From Azophilus sp965116165 (lineage in GTDB: Bacteria > Pseudomonadota > Gammaproteobacteria > Pseudomonadales > Azotimanducaceae), in assembly GCA_965116165.1 (NCBI GenBank), contig OZ220484.1, forward strand, positions 558,001 to 622,000: DNA of 64,000 nt. Direction: 5' to 3'. Below are positions 51,981 through 59,248 of this stretch, in pieces. The notes beneath the pieces were generated by a model. It ran no database searches. It was not told the origin of the DNA and saw nothing but the letters and a program-made list of their open reading frames with translations. Position numbers and translations under genes: made by a program. How positions within the stretch are numbered: position 1 is the first letter of the stretch; each line of letters starts with the position of its first letter.

Positions 51981-53896
51981 ACCTCGGTCTGGCCAATACG
52001 GTGGATTCGTCCGAAACGCTGCTCAAGCCGGTTCGGATTCCACGGCAGATCGTAGTTCACCATCAGATGCGCACGCTGCAAGTTGATGCCCTCGCCAGCA
52101 GCATCCGTGGCAAGCAACACCTGCACCTCCGGGTCATAAAGAAACGCCTCCTGCGCCTTGCGCCGCTGTTCGCGTCCCATACCACCGTGGATCTGAACAA
52201 CAGCTTCGGGTCTACCGAGCAGGGTTTCGATGCGGTTTATCAGATAGTTCAATGTGTCGCGGTGTTCGGTGAAGATGACAAGCTTCCGTTGCGAGGACGC
52301 TTGGGAAGCGGTCCTCTTTTCATGGGCTTGGGACAGATCTTCTTCACTCTGAGACAGGCTGGAAGCTTCGGGCATAAGAAGCTCGTCTAGCAGCGTGGAG
52401 AGTTCTTGCCATTTCGTGTCGCTCCCAGCACGCCTAATCTCGGCAGCCATCTCTTGCAGCCTTCTGAGCGACTCGATCTCTGCCTCGAGCTCTGAGATCG
52501 TGCTCGCGGCTGTCGCCTCATCGAGAACTTTACGCTCCACCTCCTCGACCTCGACTTCCGGCGCATCGTCCAGATACTCAAGGTCTTCCGTGCCAAGCGA
52601 AACACCCTGGGCAGTGCTGGCCAAAGCGGCTCCGCGCCGCATTACTTGTACCTCGCGCAAGCGGCTCTCCAGCCGGTTGCGCCTCCGCATCAGCGATTGG
52701 TGAATCGCTTCCGGCGATGAGGCCAGACGCCTCTGGAGCACGGTGAGGGCGAAGCCAACCGTGCCGGCTCGTTTATCATTCTGCAACGCCTCCGCGCGGT
52801 TGAATTCCTCCCGAACGTATTCGGTAACGGCATGGTAAAGCCGCGCCTCGTCATCTGTCAGCTTGTAGGACACCGAATAGGCGCGCCGCTCGGGGAACAG
52901 TGGCCGACCGTCGAACTTCAGCAAATCTTCTTTCACCATTCTCCGCATCATGTCGGTTACGTCGATGCGGTGGACGCCGTCCCGGAACCGGCCTTCGAAC
53001 CGGTCTCCATCCAGCAGTGCCAGAAACAACTGAAAATCTGTTTCCTTGCCGTTGTGCGGCGTGGCTGTCATGAGCAGGAAGTGTCGAGTGATTCGCGACA
53101 GCAGTTGCCCCAAGCGGTAACGCTTTGTATACCGAATCTCGCCGCCGAAGAATGTCGCCGACATCTTGTGCGCCTCATCGCAGATCACCAAGTCGTATTC
53201 GCAGTCGCGCGCGGACAGCTTTGCCTGTATGTCCTCGTTTCTTGCGAGCTTGTCGAGCCTAGCTAACGCGAAATCGTTCTCCAAAAACCAGTTGCCGGTC
53301 CGGGCCGTCTCCAGTTCGTCGTTCGTCATGATCTTGAAACTGAGACCAAACCGATCACGAAGTTCGTCCTGCCATTGTTCGACAAGGCTCCCGGGGCACA
53401 CTACGAGGCATCGTCCCAAGTCTCCGCGAGCGATCAATTCCTTGATGAGCAGACCAGCCATGATCGTCTTGCCCGCCCCGGGATCGTCGGCCAAGAGAAA
53501 CCGAAGCGGTTGCTTTGGTAGCATGGCTTCGTACACGGCAGTGATCTGGTGGGGCAACGGATCCACCTGTGACGTGTGGACCGCGAGCATTGGATCGAAC
53601 AAGTGAGCGAGACGGATACGGTGCGCCTCAGAGACCAGGCGATAGAGAGCGCCATCGCCGTCGAAACTCCAAGGGCGCCCTTGCGAAACGAGTTCGAATC
53701 GTGCCTCGTCGTCGCGGAACAGGACTTCCTCGGCGACCGTGCCGGATGCTGACCGGTAGAGCAGGGTCAGCGCGTCCGCGCCGTGCCACTTTACCCCGAC
53801 CACCGTAACGGCCTCCGCCGCGTGAACCCCACGAACGGTGCTCTCCGGTTGAAGATCTTCCAGCTTCAAAGCGGTCGCCCCTCCTGTACTTCTCAC
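51902..53896 (-). CDS. SNF2/DEAD-family helicase, N-terminal part (frame broken at 3' end)
   Basis: The protein has 664 aa from a GTG start. Helicase motifs: I, DDPGAGKTIMAG; II, VICDEAHKM; III, LMTATPHNG; V, ATDAAGEGINLQ; VI, QRFGRIHRIGQTE. After EVCHLWNL the frame runs into SKRSDTVTAPRLG and stops. Family members normally continue with about 50-60 residues (a TREG-type segment) and then the EAVRYGDRPEVRARL part that here is in another frame, so a deletion with frameshift is likely. It is the first gene of the minus-strand defence operon. Confidence 0.85.
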   Translation of the reverse strand: MRSTGGATALKLEDLQPESTVRGVHAAEAVTVVGVKWHGADALTLLYRSASGTVAEEVLFRDDEARFELVSQGRPWSFDGDGALYRLVSEAHRIRLAHLFDPMLAVHTSQVDPLPHQITAVYEAMLPKQPLRFLLADDPGAGKTIMAGLLIKELIARGDLGRCLVVCPGSLVEQWQDELRDRFGLSFKIMTNDELETARTGNWFLENDFALARLDKLARNEDIQAKLSARDCEYDLVICDEAHKMSATFFGGEIRYTKRYRLGQLLSRITRHFLLMTATPHNGKETDFQLFLALLDGDRFEGRFRDGVHRIDVTDMMRRMVKEDLLKFDGRPLFPERRAYSVSYKLTDDEARLYHAVTEYVREEFNRAEALQNDKRAGTVGFALTVLQRRLASSPEAIHQSLMRRRNRLESRLREVQVMRRGAALASTAQGVSLGTEDLEYLDDAPEVEVEEVERKVLDEATAASTISELEAEIESLRRLQEMAAEIRRAGSDTKWQELSTLLDELLMPEASSLSQSEEDLSQAHEKRTASQASSQRKLVIFTEHRDTLNYLINRIETLLGRPEAVVQIHGGMGREQRRKAQEAFLYDPEVQVLLATDAAGEGINLQRAHLMVNYDLPWNPNRLEQRFGRIHRIGQTEVCHLWNLSKRSDTVTAPRLGQDWSRR

Positions 53897-54029
53897 AAGA
53901 GCACACCAATGGATAAGGATCTACGGAGCACATTGCGCAATTCTGGATCGCCCAGTGCCGCCTGTGCCAACCCTCTTGCCGCGACCCGGGATCCTATCAT
54001 CCCCCGTCCCGCCGCGGGATCGGGAAGCC

Positions 54030-54602
54030 TCAGTCGGCCACCGGATCAAGGCGAAACGTTACCCGGACGAATTTTCCACCGCCATCATTGACGAGTCCCG
54101 GTTCGGTGCCATTGAATTCGCGCATCGTGCGCCGCATCAATGGCCAACCTCGTCCCCGTCGCTCCATCAGTCCGGCGACAACCATCGCGTGCGCCATGGA
54201 TTCGTTGCGAGGCCGGGGACGGCGGAGCGCTGGCCCGCCCCCGCGACGGATCCAGAAACGCCCGTCATAGTGAAGAGGTTCGAAGCCACGCGGCTGACGA
54301 GGGATGTCTATCCAGTGGACCCATCCGTTCGGATCCTCGTGTCTGCCGCAAAGGGCCGAGACCGGTACGCTGCAACCGCTCTGCAGGAAGTTCGTCAGCC
54401 GCTCCCGCACCCCCTCGGCATCCCCCCTGACGCCGACTATCGTGCCTGCATTATCGACGCCGAGAACCAGCAATCCCCCGTTTCCATTCCCGAACGCACA
54501 AACAGCCTTGCCGATGTCCGAGAGATCACCAAATCCTCTCTTGAACTCGGTTCTGGCGTCTTCCCCCGCCTCGATTCGCCGCAGTACGTCGAGCCATTCC
54601 AT
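54030..54602 (-). pseudogene. AlbA_2/RecG-like protein with internal deletion
   Basis: 190 aa from MEWLDVLRRIEAGEDAR. The N-terminal AlbA_2 domain is good (TEFKRGFGDLSDIGKAVCAF, GNGGLLVLGVDNAGTIVG, GRFWIRRGGG). It then jumps straight into ESMAHAMVVAGLMERRGRGW, the very end of such proteins, leaving out the GHKL ATP-binding middle. The frame is kept. It lies 11 bp after an ATPase fragment, so both may be relics of an older module. Confidence 0.6.
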
Positions 54603-54613
54603 GTCGGAGCCCG

Positions 54614-54979
54614 TCAGAAGCCGTACTTGCGGCGGCGAAGATGGAATGCCTCCTGGCCCCCATCGACGGTGCCTACGATGGCGTCGCGGATGGCCGGCTC
54701 CTCGATCACCCCGGAGCACGCCACTCGGCCGCGGCTTGCCGTGGCTTCGAGTTGAATCACCATGTCGGCGTCTCCGTTCACGACAATGTTAGCGTCGTGC
54801 GTTGCCACGATGACCTGACGACGACCTTTCAATCTCTTCAGCGTGGGCAACACCGTCTCGAAGAGAAATCGACCATCCAGTTCATCCTCGGGTTGATCAA
54901 TGACCAAGGGGCGGGGGTCTTCCGTCTCCAGCAGCAGCGACAGCAACACGCTGACTCGCTGCCCCCGATCATTGCTCAC
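54614..54979 (-). pseudogene. C-terminal fragment of an SMC/ABC-type ATPase (TrlF-like)
   Basis: 121 aa from a GTG that follows directly after a stop. RPLVIDQPEDELDGRFLFE is a Walker B/D-loop and RQVIVATHDANIVVNGDAD is the H-loop region of AAA_21-type ATPases; SNDRGQRVSVLLSLLL is the signature-like helix. The Walker A half is missing. It is a truncated gene at the right end of the defence island. Confidence 0.6.
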
Positions 54980-55147
54980 TCAAGCGCTCAAAGCTTGGCA
55001 GAAGGACGACACCGTCTTCTTGCCGGAACAAGAGATCGTGATGCGCCTAGAACAACTTTCCGAAGCCGGGTCTCGCCGACAGTGACAACCATCATTTCGC
55101 GACCATTCGCTATAATCCCGCCCCCCACAGTATAAGCACCAAGCGAC

Positions 55148-55567
55148 ATGCCAACCAAAATACAGGAAGTGGAGTTCGGCGCGGACCTGCCGGTTTTCGA
55201 CCCCGACACCAGCATGGCAAACGTCAGGGCTTTCGTTGCGGCCGCCCGCTGGGATGGCGGCGGCGGCTCACGCTTTACCGACCACGAGCTGGCGCGCCGA
55301 GAAGGTCTGCCGGGAGCGCTCGTACCCGGCATCATGAGCCAGGGCTTCCTGGCGGCAATGATCCATCGCTGGGCACCGGACGCCGAATTGCATCATCTCG
55401 ACACCGTGTTCCGCGCACCGCTTCTGGTCGACGACCCCTGTCACATCAACGGCGTTGTCACCGATATCGATGAGGAAGCCGGCGAGGTTGAGATCGACAT
55501 CACCGTCACCAATGACGTTGGCGAAACGCGGGTTTTCGGAACGGCCAGGGCCAGATTGCCGAGATAG
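55148..55567 (+). CDS. MaoC-like enoyl-CoA hydratase, catalytic-type half
   Basis: The protein has 139 aa. The hot-dog fold hydratase motif region is RFTDHELARREGLPGALVPGIMSQG, close to the catalytic D-x4-H pattern, followed by LDTVFRAPLLVDDPCHING and ITVTNDVGETRVFGTARA. It probably pairs with the MaoC-type protein at 36957, on the same strand on the far side of the defence island. Together they would hydrate a bulky enoyl-CoA, as in heteromeric MaoC enzymes of steroid side-chain breakdown. Confidence 0.8.
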   Translation: MPTKIQEVEFGADLPVFDPDTSMANVRAFVAAARWDGGGGSRFTDHELARREGLPGALVPGIMSQGFLAAMIHRWAPDAELHHLDTVFRAPLLVDDPCHINGVVTDIDEEAGEVEIDITVTNDVGETRVFGTARARLPR

Positions 55568-55615
55568 AGATGACCGCCGCCCGTGTCTGTTGGCTCAATG
55601 TGGATTTCCGGCCTG

Positions 55616-56029
55616 TCAGGCGGGCTCGAACAGCGGCAGGCAGAGTTCCTCGTGCTCTTCCCAGCGAACCCGGACGCGCATGCCGATGCGCACATCGCGC
55701 ACCGGGTCATCGACGCCGACGATGTTCGAAACCAAGCGCGGCCCTTCGTCCAGATCAATCCATGCCACCGCATAGGGAACGAGGCCGCGAAAGAATGGAT
55801 GATAGCTTTGTCGCACAACGCTGTACGTATAAACGGCACCGAGGCCGGCGGATTCCTTCCAGACGAGGTTGCCGTCGAGGTAGCCGGTGCAGTGCCGACG
55901 CGGGTAGAACACGACCCTATCGCAGCTTTCGCACTGCTGGTACCTGAGCACCTTGTTCCGCGTCGCCGCCCAAAATGGGCCGGTATCCGGATCATGCAAA
56001 TTCGGCAGCGGGCGTTGCGGCGCACCCAT
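55616..56029 (-). CDS. DUF35 OB-fold/zinc-ribbon acyl-CoA-associated protein
   Basis: The protein has 137 aa, starting at MGAPQRPLPNLHDPDTG. The rubredoxin-like zinc ribbon is partial: CESCDRVVFYPRRHC lacks the usual fourth Cys. The OB-fold part (GAVYTYSVVRQSYHPFF, VPYAVAWIDLDEGPRLVSNI, VRVRWEEH) is typical. DUF35 proteins bind thiolase-like partners and are needed for their activity. The gene lies 2 bp after the thiolase-like gene. Confidence 0.85.
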   Translation of the reverse strand: MGAPQRPLPNLHDPDTGPFWAATRNKVLRYQQCESCDRVVFYPRRHCTGYLDGNLVWKESAGLGAVYTYSVVRQSYHPFFRGLVPYAVAWIDLDEGPRLVSNIVGVDDPVRDVRIGMRVRVRWEEHEELCLPLFEPA

Positions 56030-56031
56030 GG

Positions 56032-57216
56032 TCAATCCCTCCCCATAACAATGGTTCCGGCACAATGTCGGCTACCGAGCATGCCGCCGTTGCCGTGCGC
56101 CACGGCAAGCTTCGCGTCCTGTACCTGGGAGCAGGATTCGCCGCGCAACTGCCGCACCGCCTCGATCAACAGAAAAATACCGCGCATGCCGGGGTGGTTG
56201 GATGAGAGCCCGCCACCATCGGTATTCAGCGCCGGACCGTCGGCGGGCCGGTCGAAGCGCAGTCGACCACCCTCCACCCAGCGGCCACCCTCGCCTTTCG
56301 CGCAGAAACCCAAGTCCTCCAGAATGGCCAGCACTGTAATGCTGAACGAGTCGTAAATCATGGCGACATCGATCTCGCCGGGCGAGATACCGGCTTCGCC
56401 AAAGGCATCCGGGCCGGATTGGGCGGCGGCGCTTGTGGTCATGTCGCCGCCGTTTTCCGGATAGCCGGTCGCCTCCCCGGTACCAAGCAGCCAGACCGGC
56501 GCCTTGCGGCAATTGCGGGCCACCTCCGGCGCGGCGATGACCACGGCGCCACCGCCGTCCGAGATCATGCAGCAATCAAGCAGATGCAACGGATCAGCGA
56601 TCATGCGGGAGTTGACCACATCCGCGACCGTCATCTCCCGAATATCGAGAAATTCCAAATCCTCCATGGCCCGGACAGCTTGGGGATTGCGCATGGCGTG
56701 GTAGCGGGTGGCGACGGCAATCTCCGCAAGCTGCTCGCTGGTGGTGCCGTAGTCGTGCATGTGCCGGTGCGCCACCATGGCGTAGTTGGCGACTAGGGTC
56801 ATGCCGGCAAAGGGATCCATGTTGTCGGCGGGATGGCCGGCACCCTCGGCCCGGCCGCCAACACCGATTCGCCGAGCGTTGCTGTGCGCGGTGGAGCCAT
56901 AGGTCAGCAACGCCACCCGTGCCTTGCCGGCGGCGAGATCGCGCTTGGCGTGCGCAGCGTGGTACTCGTAGGAGGAACCGCCGACGGCTGTGGTGTCGAT
57001 AACCCGCGGCTTTAGGCCAAAGTACTCGGCGATGTTCAAGCCGGCCATGCCGCCACCTTCCCCGGCATCGTAGATCGCATCGACATCGCTCCAGACAAGC
57101 CCGGCGTCCGCCAATGCCCGGGCAGCGCTTTCCGCCTTGATTTGGAGGGGGCCGAGCGCACCCTCCACATCCCGGGACGGGTATTCGTACACGCCAACGA
57201 TAGCAGCATCCCGCAT
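56032..57216 (-). CDS. Thiolase-like lipid-transfer/aldolase family protein lacking the nucleophilic Cys
   Basis: The protein has 394 aa. It has the thiolase fold (MRDAAIVGVYEYPSRD, VDAIYDAGEGGG, NPGMRGIFLLIEAVRQLRG, AVAHGNGGMLGSRHCAGTIV), but the usual G-C nucleophile site reads AVGGSSYEYHAA, with Ser in place of Cys. Such Cys-less proteins with a DUF35 partner include the Ltp2-type retro-aldolases of steroid side-chain degradation. A C-C cleaving or lipid-transfer role is thus more likely than condensation (inference). The gene lies between the CaiB and DUF35 genes. Confidence 0.85.
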   Translation of the reverse strand: MRDAAIVGVYEYPSRDVEGALGPLQIKAESAARALADAGLVWSDVDAIYDAGEGGGMAGLNIAEYFGLKPRVIDTTAVGGSSYEYHAAHAKRDLAAGKARVALLTYGSTAHSNARRIGVGGRAEGAGHPADNMDPFAGMTLVANYAMVAHRHMHDYGTTSEQLAEIAVATRYHAMRNPQAVRAMEDLEFLDIREMTVADVVNSRMIADPLHLLDCCMISDGGGAVVIAAPEVARNCRKAPVWLLGTGEATGYPENGGDMTTSAAAQSGPDAFGEAGISPGEIDVAMIYDSFSITVLAILEDLGFCAKGEGGRWVEGGRLRFDRPADGPALNTDGGGLSSNHPGMRGIFLLIEAVRQLRGESCSQVQDAKLAVAHGNGGMLGSRHCAGTIVMGRD

Positions 57217-57217
57217 A

Positions 57218-58456
57218 TTACATCTGCCCCATCTCTACCTGTGCCCCACCCGGCCCGGTACCCGGAACCGCATGGGTATGGATCGTGCCCTCAGCGACGA
57301 GGCGCTCAATGTCAGCCCGCGAATAACCCAATTCCGCCAATATCTCGCCGCTTTGTTCTCCGAGCCTCGGCGCCGGGGCGTCGATGGCGGCCGGTGTCCT
57401 ATCGAAGTGAGCGGCGGGCCGCGCCAGCCGCACCCGGCCATGGTCCGCAAACTCATAGATGCCGATGGTGTCGTTCGTAACAATCTGCTCGTGATCGAGC
57501 AATTCCAGCCGCGTCAGCAACGGGGCGGAGGGAACATCCTCTTGATTGAGGCGGGCGAGTATTTCATCCCGGTCCCAATGCTTGAGTTCCGCGGCTGTTA
57601 GTCGCTTGCGCTCGACGATGTTGCGGAACCGCGCGTCGGTGGTGCCGAACCTCGGGTCGTCAATCCATTCGGGTTTATCCAAGGCGTTGCATAGGCCGCG
57701 CCATTCCGCATCGGAGACGGCACCGGCAGTGATAAAACCGTTGGCGGTTTCATAAATCAGGTCCATGGTTCCCTGATATTTGGAAACATCCACCTCGTCG
57801 CCAACAAAGGTCAGGCCGGACATGCCCTCGGGCCAAAAGAAGGCAATGACCGCATCGAGCATGGCGAGGCGAATGTGCTGGCCAAGGCCCGTTCGCTCGC
57901 GGGCAAAAAGAGCGGCCGCGACGGCTTGAGCGGCTGTCAGGGCCGTGACCTTGTCGGCGATGATGACCCGAAACATCTTCGGACGACCGGTTTCGCGATC
58001 CGCTTGAATATCGGTGGCGCCGGTTAGCGCCTGGATAACCGGGTCATAAACCCGTTGATGCGCATAGGGCCCCTTCTCGCCAAAGCCGCTTATGGACAGG
58101 TAGATCAGCCTGGGATTTCCTTTAAGCAGCCTATCGGCGCCAAAACCCAGCCGTTCCATGGCACCGGGGCGGAAATTCTGCATCACCACATCGGCGGATC
58201 GAATCAGTTTCCGCACGGCCTCGCGACCTTCCGGATGCTTGAGATCCACACACAGGGAACGCTTGCCCCGATTGCAGGCGAAGAAGCCGGCCGAGACACC
58301 GTTGCGCTTGCGGCCGATGCGCCGTACCCCATCACCGTTGGGCGATTCCACCTTGATGACATCGGCACCCTGATCCGCCAGGATCGCCGTAGCCAGCGGC
58401 CCGGACACCATGGCCGTGAAGTCCACGACCCGCACACCATGCAGCGGCCCGGTCAT
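57218..58456 (-). CDS. CaiB/BaiF family CoA transferase
   Basis: The protein has 412 aa, starting at MTGPLHGVRVVDFTAMVSG. Family III CoA-transferase marks: GPLATAILADQGADVIKVE, RNGVSAGFFACNRGKRSL, VVMQNFRPGAMERLG, ISGFGEKGPY, and the catalytic Asp in RVYDPVIQALTG. It moves CoA between carboxylic acids, here probably to activate the substrate of the thiolase/MaoC route. It is the first gene of the three-gene minus-strand operon; one base separates it from the thiolase-like gene. Confidence 0.9.
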   Translation of the reverse strand: MTGPLHGVRVVDFTAMVSGPLATAILADQGADVIKVESPNGDGVRRIGRKRNGVSAGFFACNRGKRSLCVDLKHPEGREAVRKLIRSADVVMQNFRPGAMERLGFGADRLLKGNPRLIYLSISGFGEKGPYAHQRVYDPVIQALTGATDIQADRETGRPKMFRVIIADKVTALTAAQAVAAALFARERTGLGQHIRLAMLDAVIAFFWPEGMSGLTFVGDEVDVSKYQGTMDLIYETANGFITAGAVSDAEWRGLCNALDKPEWIDDPRFGTTDARFRNIVERKRLTAAELKHWDRDEILARLNQEDVPSAPLLTRLELLDHEQIVTNDTIGIYEFADHGRVRLARPAAHFDRTPAAIDAPAPRLGEQSGEILAELGYSRADIERLVAEGTIHTHAVPGTGPGGAQVEMGQM

Positions 58457-58912
58457 TGGCTCCGATAATCCGGGAATAAACAACAACGATTTCGGTCAAC
58501 GAACATGGGGCCCTGTTTACACTCTTTTGGGTGGTGTCGCAATTTGCAATCCAAGACCGTCCAACGCCTTTGCCGGTGCGGTGCGCCGGAACGCGCACAC
58601 GAAGGAACGACACCCGATGGCCGGAAGAGATTTGACATAGCAAGGTTCCCCGGCCGGACACCCACATAGAGCCTAGATTGGACAGTGACATATGAATTCA
58701 ACACTTGCACGAATCGAACAGTGTGCGAATCCCGGCTCGGCGGAATCCGAAAAGTCAAATTGATACAGCACCCGCCTCGGTATCTCAGGGCGCAGCATAC
58801 AGCCGATATCGTATGGATGCCTTGTTTTGATGGATGGAGCACTAGACCTGCATCGGCGCTTCGGTATCATACGCCCCCTCACCGGATCGGCAGTCAAGGA
58901 GCACGGTTGCGA
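58457..58912. other. Divergent promoter region with a dispersed repeat
   Basis: This 456-bp stretch lies between the CaiB gene (minus) and the ferredoxin gene (plus). It holds the second copy of the 65-bp repeat. No further gene or clear promoter pair stands out. Confidence 0.5.
58694..58758 (-). repeat. Dispersed 65-bp repeat (copy 2 of 2)
   Basis: Reverse complement aligns with 6675-6739 over the whole length, strongest in CGGATTCCGCCGAGCC and CTGTTCG. It is 155 bp upstream of the ferredoxin start. Confidence 0.5.
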
Positions 58913-59233
58913 ATGCCAAAGATCACCTACATTGAGTTCGACGGGACGGAGCATGTCGTTGCCGCCAACCCCGGTTCGACGGTCATGCAAACCGCTATCG
59001 ACAATGGTGTGCCCGGCATCGATGCGGATTGCGGCGGCGAGTGCTCCTGCGCCACCTGCCATGTCGTCGTTACCGATGACTGGATCGATGTGGTTGGCAA
59101 ACCGGACGAGATGGAAGAATCCATGCTTGATCTAAACCCGGAACGCGAGCCCAACTCCCGCCTTTCCTGCCAAATCGCTGTGACCGATGCGATCAACGGC
59201 CTCGTCGTGAAGCTCCCCGAATTTCAGATGTGA
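58913..59233 (+). CDS. 2Fe-2S ferredoxin (adrenodoxin/putidaredoxin type)
   Basis: The protein has 106 aa, starting at MPKITYIEFDGTEHVV. The cluster cysteines are CGGECSCATCHV (C-x5-C-x2-C) and a fourth in SRLSCQIAV. This vertebrate-type ferredoxin carries electrons to cytochromes P450 or Rieske oxygenases, or serves in Fe-S assembly. It could serve the oxygenases in this window; no reductase is linked. It is convergent with the SpoIIE-type gene (15 bp apart). Confidence 0.92.
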   Translation: MPKITYIEFDGTEHVVAANPGSTVMQTAIDNGVPGIDADCGGECSCATCHVVVTDDWIDVVGKPDEMEESMLDLNPEREPNSRLSCQIAVTDAINGLVVKLPEFQM

Positions 59234-59248
59234 TGTTGTGTCGGCTGA

